A stretch of DNA of 54,910 bases, from the NCBI GenBank assembly GCA_964525495.1, contig CAZGHS010000009.1, positions 1-54,910 on the forward strand, written 5' to 3'. Shown here piece after piece: positions 8,386 through 15,193 of this stretch (the stretch's first letter is position 1; every line of letters begins with the position of its first letter). This DNA is from CAZGHS01 sp964525495. GTDB taxonomy: Bacteria; Patescibacteriota; Microgenomatia; JALYQM01. The translations under genes and the position numbers were made by a program. The notes below the pieces were generated by a model. That model was not told where the DNA came from and did no database searches. It saw only the letters and a list, made by a program, of their open reading frames with translations.

Positions 8386-8552
8386 TTGATTTTTATCCTA
8401 TAGTTTGTTATTATTTGTTTTAAGATTTTCTCAACGGAGAGATCGGCTCTTTACCAGCTCGCATATATTGTAGAAAGGAGTCTGGACTAAAGTCTGGATA
8501 GTCTCTTTTTTGATCTAAGGAGTAACTCTGACAACGAAAGTGAGAGATCATT
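8386..8552 (+). promoter_or_regulatory. near-consensus promoter and 130-base leader of the 81-aa gene
   Basis: TTGATT (8386-8391), a 17-base spacer and TATTAT (8409-8414) form a good sigma-70-type promoter. The leader carries a direct repeat AGTCTGGA (around 8480 and 8490) followed by a run of T before the AAGGAG at about 8516, so it could act as an attenuator. That role is inference. Confidence 0.55.
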
Positions 8553-8798
8553 ATGACACAAGTACCACAGCCGGCCGGAGCTTCAAAGCCAACATGGACG
8601 ATTAACATTTTTTATGGAGGTATGAAGTATATCGAGAGCTTTCCGCATGCACCTTCTTCGAATTCCTGTGCAGCTCGATTGAGGTTGCGAGGCGTGCTTC
8701 CGCAGAAGGCCAGAGTATCTTCAAAGTATGGGACAGCTCAGCAGCCGATACCACTACAAGAGGCCTTGGCGGACGGTAGTACGATCTTTCTTGAGTAG
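8553..8798 (+). CDS. 81-aa hypothetical protein, possibly beta-grasp
   Basis: No family recognised with confidence. The N-terminal dozen residues are Pro/Ala-rich and likely disordered. The rest has an early strand pair (Thr-Ile-Asn-Ile-Phe-Tyr-Gly-Gly) and ends in Leu-Ala-Asp-Gly-Ser-Thr-Ile-Phe-Leu-Glu. That ending recalls the closing strand of ThiS/MoaD-type beta-grasp proteins but lacks their terminal Gly-Gly. The gene has its own promoter, a structured leader and a downstream hairpin, so it is expressed alone. The beta-grasp reading is only a suggestion. Confidence 0.6.
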   Translation: MTQVPQPAGASKPTWTINIFYGGMKYIESFPHAPSSNSCAARLRLRGVLPQKARVSSKYGTAQQPIPLQEALADGSTIFLE

Positions 8799-8886
8799 CT
8801 TCTCCTCGTTAACGCATATTCTATTTCTAGAGTATATTAGTAGATATTTTGTGACGTAGAATATGCTTGTGCGAGTTGCCGTTCGT

Positions 8887-8947
8887 AGGGTTAAGAATCT
8901 AAGGAACATGTGTAAACGTGTTTTTATAGAAACTTAACCCTTTTTTT
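8887..8947 (+). terminator. Rho-independent terminator
   Basis: AGGGTTAAG (8887-8895) pairs perfectly with CTTAACCCT (8933-8941). A 6-bp inner stem, AACATG (8905-8910) with CGTGTT (8917-8922), caps it, and a run of T follows directly. It ends the 81-aa gene's unit and sits just before the next promoter. Confidence 0.75.
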
Positions 8948-8959
8948 ATCCTATAATAT

Positions 8960-8988
8960 TTGATTTTTAGGTCATTTTGTGCTATAAT
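8960..8988 (+). promoter_or_regulatory. sigma-70-type promoter for the DUF2807-like gene
   Basis: TTGATT at 8960-8965, a 17-base spacer and TATAAT at 8983-8988. The -10 is preceded by TGTGC, a context shared with the promoter at 15897. Confidence 0.75.
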
Positions 8989-9192
8989 ATATCTATTCTT
9001 TTTGGCAGTTTTGCCTATTTTGAGGCTATTTCTTGTTGAGAGAATCGGAGCGTATCGCTCTTGTATTTGTTCTTTAACAGAGAGATAGCATAGATTTTTA
9101 ATTTCTCCTTTTCTTCTATGTAGTCGTCAAGAGAGCGTGGCTGATAGCCGCGTTGTCTTGGCGGCTATATTGATAGTGAAAGGACACTAGAA

Positions 9193-10134
9193 GTGAATAA
9201 TCGTGGTCGAGTTGGCGGATGTCTTCTCGTGTTGGTGGTCCTCCTTATCCTTGTAAGGCAATGCGGAGGCAACGTTGTATTAATTAACTACGGCAATGGT
9301 AATGGCACCACTAGTAATACAACTATGGGTGGCCTGGACCTCCCGTTTGCTGCGACCGCGACACCTCCATCAAGCCTGACCAAGTCGGATATTGCAGTAG
9401 CTTCGAAAATAGAAGTACGCAACGTCCCTGCCTTGATCGAGGTGATTGTCGAGACTCGTAATGATGTGGCAGTCGAGGTTGTGGGAAGGGAGGATGTCGT
9501 CAGTACCCTCACAATCAAGATGGAAAATGAGGCTTTGGTTGTTCATGGTGGATCGTGGATCTGCCGTCGGCCGGGTTGGGAAGCCAAGCTCATATTGAAC
9601 ACGCTGAATCCAGTGGTTTTTGAAAACTGCGATTATTCGCAGACTAAGATTACTTTCAGAGTTCCTGTCGAGATCGGTGTTCGCATTGTTGGCATGCACG
9701 GTAATGCGACGGTTGGTGATACGCTCGGAGTTCTCGAGGTTGACAGCTCTGGCGGGAGTAGAGTACATGCTGGCCATGTCACGTATGCTTTCGTTAGCGG
9801 CTCTGGTGGTAGTCATACCATTATTGAGTCGGTTGATGGGGAGATCGACATTGTTTTGAGTGGAGGTAGCACTGCTACCATAAACTCGGGACGAGGATTA
9901 GTCTTGGAGGTCGACTCGAGTGGAGGCAGCGTTACTATTGTCAATGCTGGAGTTGCTGGTAACGCGAGTATCTATACAAGTGGTGGGAGCCAAGTGCACA
10001 TTGGAGGTTCGATCGACGGCAACGTCACTTTCAACGGTTCTGGTGGTTCGTCGTTAGGTCTTTCGTGTGTCCGTGGGGATGTCCGTGATGATACTTCTGG
10101 TGGTAGTAACTATTCCCGCGGTACATGTGACTAG
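9193..10134 (+). CDS. membrane-anchored DUF2807 (GIN-domain) beta-solenoid surface protein
   Basis: A 313-aa protein starting at GTG, 7 bases after an AAAGGA ribosome-binding site. A Leu/Val-rich helix at about residues 8-22 anchors it. A short spacer is followed by a region from about residue 75 that matches the DUF2807/head-GIN pattern: successive short strands punctuated by Ser-Gly-Gly-Ser turns, repeated at least six times toward the C-terminus, as in a right-handed beta-solenoid. Such proteins are exported; their ligand is unknown. Third codon positions look more G/C-rich than in neighbouring genes, a possible sign of transfer or of unusual selection. It has its own promoter, leader hairpin and terminator. 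Confidence 0.75.
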   Translation: MNNRGRVGGCLLVLVVLLILVRQCGGNVVLINYGNGNGTTSNTTMGGLDLPFAATATPPSSLTKSDIAVASKIEVRNVPALIEVIVETRNDVAVEVVGREDVVSTLTIKMENEALVVHGGSWICRRPGWEAKLILNTLNPVVFENCDYSQTKITFRVPVEIGVRIVGMHGNATVGDTLGVLEVDSSGGSRVHAGHVTYAFVSGSGGSHTIIESVDGEIDIVLSGGSTATINSGRGLVLEVDSSGGSVTIVNAGVAGNASIYTSGGSQVHIGGSIDGNVTFNGSGGSSLGLSCVRGDVRDDTSGGSNYSRGTCD

Positions 10135-10151
10135 CTGAGTGTTTTTACAGT

Positions 10152-10190
10152 GGCGCGCAGCCTCTACAGTGTTATGCTGTGCGCCTTGTT
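10152..10190 (+). terminator. hairpin terminator after the DUF2807-like gene
   Basis: GGCGCGCAGC (10152-10161) pairs with GCTGTGCGCC (10176-10185) over 10 positions with one G-U. It is followed by TTGTTT, a weak T-tract. Confidence 0.6.
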
Positions 10191-10266
10191 TGGATTTTTA
10201 AAATGTTATCTCTCTGTATTTTTTTCTATTTCCTATCTTAATCATCTTTCTTGGTGGTTTCTTTTT

Positions 10267-10295
10267 TTGTCAATATCTGATATTATTGATATAAT
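10267..10295 (+). promoter_or_regulatory. sigma-70-type promoter for the acidic mini-protein operon
   Basis: TTGTCA (10267-10272), exactly 17 bases of spacer, then TATAAT (10290-10295). A second TATAAT occurs at 10314, next to the ribosome-binding site. Confidence 0.75.
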
Positions 10296-10334
10296 GTATT
10301 AGTATTGCTCTGCTATAATAAGGAGGTGTTGTTT

Positions 10335-10499
10335 ATGACTCCTAATTACGATCCTGATAGAAAGGCTCATGACTTTCTTTATGATGAGCCGGATGATATT
10401 TTTGATAATCGTATGAGTAACGATTACTTTCCCATGCAGTCAAACCCTCCAGTAAAAGATGATTTAGATGAAGATATACTTTATGACCCGAAAGGGTAA
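10335..10499 (+). CDS. 54-aa acidic hypothetical protein
   Basis: The ATG at 10335 follows AAGGAGGTG, an ideal ribosome-binding site. An in-frame upstream codon at 10305 would place that site inside the gene and is rejected. The protein is very acidic (many Asp and Glu, several Asp-Asp pairs) with few hydrophobic residues and is probably disordered. It is the first gene of a two-gene unit with its own promoter. Function unknown. Confidence 0.7.
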   Translation: MTPNYDPDRKAHDFLYDEPDDIFDNRMSNDYFPMQSNPPVKDDLDEDILYDPKG

Positions 10500-10508
10500 G
10501 GAGTTTAT

Positions 10509-10736
10509 ATGACATGGAAAAAGAAGTCTGTAGAGAACACTAATTTGGAAAACGATCCCCGTACGATAGATTTAAATAATAGTATCGTCGGAACTCCGAT
10601 CGATATGGTTACCGATTATGAAGTTGTTATAGATTATAGTGGCTTTGGCGAAATTGATGCTGATATGGATCCGGGATATAGAGATGTAGTATATGATTCT
10701 GGTCAAAGTAGTCATAAAACAGGTCAAGAAAAATAA
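10509..10736 (+). CDS. 75-aa acidic hypothetical protein
   Basis: Second gene of the pair, starting 9 bases after the first stop with an AAGGAG ribosome-binding site. It is hydrophilic, with a Lys-rich start, an acidic middle rich in Asp, Ile and Tyr, and a polar tail. No family recognised. A clear terminator follows, so these two small proteins are made as a unit. Confidence 0.7.
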   Translation: MTWKKKSVENTNLENDPRTIDLNNSIVGTPIDMVTDYEVVIDYSGFGEIDADMDPGYRDVVYDSGQSSHKTGQEK

Positions 10737-10755
10737 ACACTAGTGTTGATTGGTG

Positions 10756-10782
10756 CAGGCGGGTTATTATCCGCCTGTTTTT
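10756..10782 (+). terminator. Rho-independent terminator
   Basis: CAGGCGG (10756-10762) pairs perfectly with CCGCCTG (10771-10777), loop of eight bases, followed by TTTTT. Confidence 0.85.
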
Positions 10783-10832
10783 GTTCTTGTTGTCTTATGC
10801 AATTTTTATATACTATTGAATAGGAGGTATTT

Positions 10833-10901
10833 ATGGCTAAAGGCGAAAACCGAGATAAAAGTAATAAGAATAAAAAGAAACCAAAAAAAGATAAGAAGTA
10901 A
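10833..10901 (+). CDS. 22-aa lysine-rich peptide
   Basis: An ORF of 22 codons beginning Met-Ala-Lys-Gly-Glu-Asn and continuing almost wholly with Lys, Asn, Asp and Pro. A strong TAGGAGG ribosome-binding site lies 6 bases before the ATG, and a hairpin terminator follows 20 bases after the stop. The gene therefore has the full signature of a translated unit despite its size. The composition suggests a disordered, nucleic-acid- or ribosome-associated peptide; that is inference. I have a vague recollection of similar Met-Ala-Lys-Gly mini-proteins elsewhere but cannot name the family. Confidence 0.6.
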   Translation: MAKGENRDKSNKNKKKPKKDKK

Positions 10902-10922
10902 TTGTGTTTTTGGTTAATTTAT

Positions 10923-10959
10923 AGCAGGCTTATACGCAAAGTATGAGTCTGCTTTTTTT
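10923..10959 (+). terminator. Rho-independent terminator after the 22-aa gene
   Basis: AGCAGGCTTATAC and GTATGAGTCTGCT form a 13-position stem with two G-U pairs and a five-base loop, followed by seven T. Confidence 0.85.
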
Positions 10960-11000
10960 GTAAAAAATATGCTTTAGGGTGTGTTATATTATTTACGAAT

Positions 11001-12320
11001 ATGAATGATGATCTAAAATGTCCATCGTGTGGAGAAACAATTCAAGTTACTCAAGCGTTAATGTCGCAGTTGTCGACACAGATTCGTGATGAGATGAAAG
11101 CGCAAGGAGATGCGGATAAAAAGAAATTTGAAATGTTGGTTGCAGAGAAAGAAAAGGAAACGGAGAAACTGAAGCAACTGATGGAAGATCAAACAAAATT
11201 GCAAAAAGAAAACTTAGAAAAAGAGAAGAAACGAATTGAAGAATCGCTGGTTGATCAGATGCAACAACAGATGGCGTTGACTGAGAGTGAGATAAAGAAA
11301 AAGATCACCGAGGAAAATAACTTGCAGCAAAAAGATTTGATGAATCGATTGGCGGAGCGCGAAGAGAAATTGAAAAAGAATGACGATATGCTTTTGGAGA
11401 TGATGAAGCAGTTGCGGGAGAAGGATGAGCGGGAGCGGGAATTGCGTTTGGATATGGAGAAGCGTTTGGGTGATGAAATTAAAATCACGTATTCTAAAGT
11501 GCAAAAGCAGATGTCTGAACAGTACGACATGCAATTGAAGGAGCGAGATAAATTGAACGATGATCTGCGAAAGAAGATTGAAGAATTGCAGATGAAAGCC
11601 TCTGAAGCATCGGTACAGATACGGGGAGAGATCGCGGAATTAGAACTTGAAGCGTTGCTGCGTGAACTGTTCCCGATGGATATGATCGAGCCAATTGGAA
11701 AGGGTAAATTCGGCGCTGATATTGCGCAGAAAGTGCGTGATCAATATGGTCGGGTCTGTGGAGTAATCTTATGGGAATCGAAGCATACAAAGAACTGGAT
11801 GCAAGAATGGCTGCCGAAGTTGCGTGAAGATTTGAGAACTTATAAAGCGCATGTTGCGGTACTCGCGACTCTGACTATGCCGGATGGGTTTGATACCTTT
11901 GGCATGAAAGATGGCGTGTGGATTACTAACTATGAGTGTTTGGCTGGTCTTGCTACTGCACTTCGTCATCAATTGATTTATGTTGCGTATGAGCGAAATG
12001 CTGCGAGTGGTAAGGGTGAAAAAATGGAAATGCTCTACAATTATTTGATTGGTCACGAGTTTAAACAGAAGATTGAAGCTATAGTAGAAGTGTTTACGAC
12101 TATGCGTGAGGACTTGGAAAAAGAGAAAAACGTAATGGAACGTGTATGGAAGAAACGGGAGATGCAGCTTACTCGTTTGGCTGTGAATACCTCGCGTATG
12201 TATGGAGAGATGCAAGGTTTGGTCGGGTCTGCATTACCAACCGTTTCAGGATTAGAACTCGAAGCGCTTGATTCTGGTGAGAAAAAAGAAGCAAATAGTT
12301 TACTTGATTTAATGGGATGA
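11001..12320 (+). CDS. DUF2130 protein: coiled coil plus PD-(D/E)xK-like domain
   Basis: A 439-aa cytoplasmic protein. It has a CPSC knuckle at residues 7-10, a long highly charged coiled coil from about 25 to 205, and then a DUF2130 domain. In that domain Asp240 and the Glu259-x-Lys261 pair (in Trp-Glu-Ser-Lys) fit a PD-(D/E)xK nuclease core. A second helical region closes the protein. The family is widespread but functionally unassigned; a nucleic-acid role is inferred from the fold pattern. A TATTAT box at 10987-10992 is only 8 bases before the ATG with no Shine-Dalgarno sequence, so the message is probably leaderless. Confidence 0.85.
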   Translation: MNDDLKCPSCGETIQVTQALMSQLSTQIRDEMKAQGDADKKKFEMLVAEKEKETEKLKQLMEDQTKLQKENLEKEKKRIEESLVDQMQQQMALTESEIKKKITEENNLQQKDLMNRLAEREEKLKKNDDMLLEMMKQLREKDERERELRLDMEKRLGDEIKITYSKVQKQMSEQYDMQLKERDKLNDDLRKKIEELQMKASEASVQIRGEIAELELEALLRELFPMDMIEPIGKGKFGADIAQKVRDQYGRVCGVILWESKHTKNWMQEWLPKLREDLRTYKAHVAVLATLTMPDGFDTFGMKDGVWITNYECLAGLATALRHQLIYVAYERNAASGKGEKMEMLYNYLIGHEFKQKIEAIVEVFTTMREDLEKEKNVMERVWKKREMQLTRLAVNTSRMYGEMQGLVGSALPTVSGLELEALDSGEKKEANSLLDLMG

Positions 12321-12527
12321 TTATTCGCTTAAGAGTTTTTTAGCTCTAGTTATAAGTCTTCTTGTAGTCCATTTGCAAGGCTCGGACGTGCGTAATCGTG
12401 TAAAGAGGATGCCTGCTTCGGCTGTTTCATTTACGTTATGAGCAGCTTTAGCACTTAACTCTTTTTGGCCGACTTTGTTTATGAGTTCCTTCAATTGCTG
12501 AGGAGTAAGTTCTTGTGACTTACGCAT
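12321..12527 (-). CDS. 68-aa basic hypothetical protein
   Basis: Not recognised. The first half is helical and rich in Gln/Glu/Lys (Thr-Pro-Gln-Gln-Leu-Lys-Glu-Leu), and the C-terminal third is strongly basic (Arg-Arg-Leu-Ile-Thr-Arg-Ala-Lys-Lys). It starts 2 bases after the stop of the 195-aa gene, so it is translated from the same message. It abuts the DUF2130 gene tail to tail without a gap. Confidence 0.6.
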   Translation of the reverse strand: MRKSQELTPQQLKELINKVGQKELSAKAAHNVNETAEAGILFTRLRTSEPCKWTTRRLITRAKKLLSE

Positions 12528-12529
12528 AA

Positions 12530-13117
12530 CTATTTACCTGAAAGTTTTTTTGGCGACACTCGTACTTTTACGATAAGATCTCTCTGATTGCCTTCATGAT
12601 CGTCGATTTCTTTGACGTGCATTGTTTCGTAGTACTCGAGTAACATATCTGAAAGTGATTGTTCTTGGTCTTTGAGCATTTCTCGAGATTCGTCAAATTT
12701 TCCTTGTAGTGTACGCGCTTCTTGAGTACCCATTATAGTTGCTTTGACTTGCTTTTTTACTTTCATGGCTTCTTTCGCGACTTTATCTGCTTTGTAGTAC
12801 TCTTCACTGTTTGCCATGATGTCTTTGAGTTGTTGTCCAAGCTCTGACATTTCAAGTTGTGATTTTTCAATAATGCCGAGTCTTTGTCGGATGACATTTT
12901 CTAATGCAGAAAGTGCGAAGGCTGTACTTTCAGGATTTTCCATGCTGAGTGACTCTTCGTCATCGTCGAATTTTCCTTTTAGTGCTGGTTCACTATCTGT
13001 GAAGGATGTTGCGGGAACAGCCATCATGTGTGAGTCTTCTTTTGTTTCGATTGGAGTATCAGTAATATTTTCTTCGGTTGGTTTTAGGTTTGGATCATCA
13101 GGCAGATTTGTATTCAT
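12530..13117 (-). CDS. 195-aa acidic coiled-coil hypothetical protein
   Basis: An acidic, Pro/Thr-rich disordered N-terminus of about 75 residues precedes a long helical region with heptad spacing (about 76-165) and a short strand-forming tail containing Asp-Leu-Ile-Val-Lys-Val-Arg-Val. There is no transmembrane segment or known motif. It is the first gene of a two-gene minus-strand unit and is divergent from truB, with only 44 bases between the starts. Function unknown. Confidence 0.65.
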   Translation of the reverse strand: MNTNLPDDPNLKPTEENITDTPIETKEDSHMMAVPATSFTDSEPALKGKFDDDEESLSMENPESTAFALSALENVIRQRLGIIEKSQLEMSELGQQLKDIMANSEEYYKADKVAKEAMKVKKQVKATIMGTQEARTLQGKFDESREMLKDQEQSLSDMLLEYYETMHVKEIDDHEGNQRDLIVKVRVSPKKLSGK

Positions 13118-13161
13118 ACTTTGGTATACTAATTGAGATTTTTATAATTGTCAAACTTTTT

Positions 13162-13896
13162 ATGATATTGGCTTGGAAAAAAAGATATCAGACATGTCTA
13201 GAAATGCTGGAGCAGCTGCGAGTAGAAAAATCGGAGTTGCGTGACGCAAAGTTGAGCTACAACGGAATACTCGACCCGATGGCTGAAGGTGTTGTGCCCG
13301 TGCTAGTTGGGGACGAAGAGAATAAAAATAGAGATGCGTTTACGGGATCTGAGAAAGAATATGAAGTGGGGGTTTTAGTGGGTGTATCGACAGATAGTGG
13401 AGACTTGTTGGGGATTATTAAAAACTTTTCTGATATTAGTGTGAGAAGTGATGTGATTGTAGAGGCGGTAATGACTAGTGAATTGGAATTTGAACAGACA
13501 GTGCCGATGCATTCAAATCGTAAAGTACAGGGAAAGCGCTTGTGGTGGTGGATATTGAACGGAGTGCATATTCCAGAAGAAGAGCGACCAAAGAACAAAG
13601 TGAAGATTTTGGAGAGAGAATTTTTGGGGGAAGAGGTTATGCTGCTAGATGATTTGATGAAGGAGATTACAGTGATGCGTGAGAAGTTTGGCGAGCGATT
13701 TCGAATGCAACAAGCCGGGGAGAGTTGGAAAAGGTATTTTGAGAAGAGTAGTGCCGAAAAGTATGTTGTTGTGAAATTTCGATTGAAAGTGTCGAGTGGA
13801 TTTTATGTGAGGACGTTTGTGGAGGCTATCTCAAAGATTGTGGGAGTTCCGTTGCTTGTATTGACGTTAAAGCGGTCAAAGGTACACTATATATAG
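13162..13896 (+). CDS. truB: divergent tRNA pseudouridine-55 synthase
   Basis: A 244-aa protein with the TruB core in diverged form. The catalytic segment is Asn-Gly-Ile-Leu-Asp38-Pro-Met-Ala-Glu-Gly, matching the family's GxLDPxAxG motif with Asp38 as nucleophile. It is followed by Tyr-Glu-Val-Gly-Val-Leu-Val-Gly-Val-Ser-Thr-Asp-Ser-Gly-Asp, by Gln-Thr-Val-Pro-Met-His-Ser in place of Gln-x-Pro-Pro-x-x-Ser-Ala, and by Ser-Ser-Gly-Phe-Tyr-Val-Arg-Thr. It would modify U55 in the T loop. The usual N-terminal Lys-Pro-x-Gly segment is altered to Ala-Trp-Lys-Lys-Arg. I used the ATG at 13162; an upstream GTG at 13078 would run into the divergent gene. Confidence 0.75.
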   Translation: MILAWKKRYQTCLEMLEQLRVEKSELRDAKLSYNGILDPMAEGVVPVLVGDEENKNRDAFTGSEKEYEVGVLVGVSTDSGDLLGIIKNFSDISVRSDVIVEAVMTSELEFEQTVPMHSNRKVQGKRLWWWILNGVHIPEEERPKNKVKILEREFLGEEVMLLDDLMKEITVMREKFGERFRMQQAGESWKRYFEKSSAEKYVVVKFRLKVSSGFYVRTFVEAISKIVGVPLLVLTLKRSKVHYI

Positions 13897-13900
13897 TCGT

Positions 13901-14035
13901 ATGGTCAGTCTTTCATTTCCTATTTGGGTATATATTGCTTTCTTCTTTGCAATAATTCTGTTTTTAATACTCCTGTTTTTTCTGGTTTTTAATCTCCTTA
14001 AGTTTCTAACCCTTGCTAAACATAAAGCTAAATAA
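13901..14035 (+). CDS. 44-aa single-pass membrane peptide
   Basis: An ORF of 44 codons starting 5 bases after the truB stop. After a short polar start it has one long hydrophobic helix (about residues 8-32, mostly Phe, Leu and Ile) and a basic tail ending Lys-His-Lys-Ala-Lys, giving an N-out/C-in topology by the positive-inside rule. No strong ribosome-binding site is seen (weak AAAGG within truB), so translation may be coupled to truB. It lies between truB and the EpmA-like gene. Function unknown. Confidence 0.5.
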   Translation: MVSLSFPIWVYIAFFFAIILFLILLFFLVFNLLKFLTLAKHKAK

Positions 14036-14073
14036 TTCTAATGTGATAATATGCTTGTTAAATAGGGGTAAAT

Positions 14074-15129
14074 ATGAAGCCGACATGGCAAAAATTGCGA
14101 GACAATCCAGAATTAATGAAAAGTTATCTTGCTCGAGAGAAGGTAATAGATGCTATTCGTGCGTATTTTAAATCGTCTGGGTTTTTGGAAGTTGAAACTC
14201 CCTTGATGGTGAAGATGCCTGGGATGGAGCCTTATTTGGAAGTGTTTGAGAGTGAATTGTTGGACGCTCCAGGAGATAAACATAGAACTTTTTTGATTAC
14301 TTCACCAGAGTATGCAATGAAGAAATTGTTGGTGGTTGGGTTGCCTAAAATCTTTCAGATCTGTAAGTGTTTTCGTAATGGTGAGGATTTACGGAGTTCA
14401 ACTCACAATCCGGAATTTACAATGATTGAATGGTATCGGATTGAGTCGAATTATACTGATTTGATGCGCGATTGCGAAGAGATGGTTTGCTCGATTTATG
14501 ATGCGGTTGTTGGCGATAGGATAGACGGGAAACGAGTTTTGAAGTATCAGGGGCAGGAAGTATCGGTTGATGGACCGTGGGAACGAATCTCTGTGGCTCA
14601 AGCATTTGAAAAGTATGCAGGAGTAAACGAGGATTGGTTGCAGAATAGTGAAGAGATGAAGCGAGTCGCTATTGAAAAAGGATATTCCGTTGATGACGAT
14701 ACAACTTGGGAACAAGTGTTTCATCAGATATTTTTGAATGAAGTAGAGCCACATCTTGGATATGGTAAGCCCACTATATTATATGACTATCCTGCATCTA
14801 TGGCTGCGTTATCGCGTAAAAAGCCTGGAGATGACAGATATGCTGAGAGGTTTGAGTTTTATATTTTGGGTAAGGAATTGGGAAATGGATTCTCGGAGCT
14901 GACTGATGCGGTGGAGCAAGATGATCGATTGCGAGCAGAGTGGCAAGAGCGTAAAGATTTAGGTAAGAAAATGTATGATGTGGATGAGGATTTTATTAAT
15001 GCGCTGAAGGTAGGAATGCCGGAGGCTGCGGGGATTGCAGTAGGGATTGATAGGTTGATAATGCTGTTTGCGAACGTGTCTACGATTCAGGAGACTTTGT
15101 GGTTTCCAGCGAATGAATCATTTTTCTAA
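14074..15129 (+). CDS. epmA: EF-P lysine ligase (EpmA/PoxA/GenX-like), truncated class II LysRS paralogue
   Basis: A 351-aa protein matching the catalytic domain of class II lysyl-tRNA synthetase without the N-terminal OB-fold tRNA-binding domain, as in EpmA, which attaches (R)-beta-lysine to EF-P. Visible signatures are Thr-Ser-Pro-Glu-Tyr-Ala-Met-Lys-Lys-Leu-Leu, motif 2 Phe-Arg-Asn-Gly-Glu at 100-104 with Asn-Pro-Glu-Phe-Thr-Met-Ile-Glu-Trp-Tyr at 112-121, and motif 3 Gly-Ile-Ala-Val-Gly-Ile-Asp-Arg from 320. It lies directly upstream of efp, whose Lys34 target is intact, which strongly supports the call over a true LysRS. No epmB (the aminomutase making beta-lysine) is in the window, so it might use alpha-lysine. 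Confidence 0.85.
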   Translation: MKPTWQKLRDNPELMKSYLAREKVIDAIRAYFKSSGFLEVETPLMVKMPGMEPYLEVFESELLDAPGDKHRTFLITSPEYAMKKLLVVGLPKIFQICKCFRNGEDLRSSTHNPEFTMIEWYRIESNYTDLMRDCEEMVCSIYDAVVGDRIDGKRVLKYQGQEVSVDGPWERISVAQAFEKYAGVNEDWLQNSEEMKRVAIEKGYSVDDDTTWEQVFHQIFLNEVEPHLGYGKPTILYDYPASMAALSRKKPGDDRYAERFEFYILGKELGNGFSELTDAVEQDDRLRAEWQERKDLGKKMYDVDEDFINALKVGMPEAAGIAVGIDRLIMLFANVSTIQETLWFPANESFF

Positions 15130-15193
15130 ATTGCGCTCATTGAGCTATTTGTATATAATCCCTTTCAGTTACAGTTTAGATACGGGTATTTTT

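Larger units (their letters stand above)
8799..9192 (+). other. 394-base intergenic region with hairpins, terminator and promoter
   Basis: No convincing gene. It holds a 10-bp perfect dyad (8814-8823 with 8857-8866), an extended hairpin plus T-run terminator (8887-8947), a strong promoter (8960-8988) and an 8-bp perfect hairpin (9144-9151 with 9161-9168, loop of 9) just before the ribosome-binding site of the DUF2807-like gene. Confidence 0.6.

Noticed and set aside
8862..8936. 24-codon frame beginning ATGCTTGTG
   Set aside because: No ribosome-binding site, and it lies across the terminator hairpin at 8887-8947.
9370..9816. Minus-strand frame of 148 codons within the DUF2807-like gene
   Set aside because: Composition is a shadow of the plus gene, which has promoter, ribosome-binding site and terminator.
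14074..15129. Calling the epmA gene lysyl-tRNA synthetase
   Set aside because: No N-terminal OB-fold domain, EpmA-like motif wording, and adjacency to efp.
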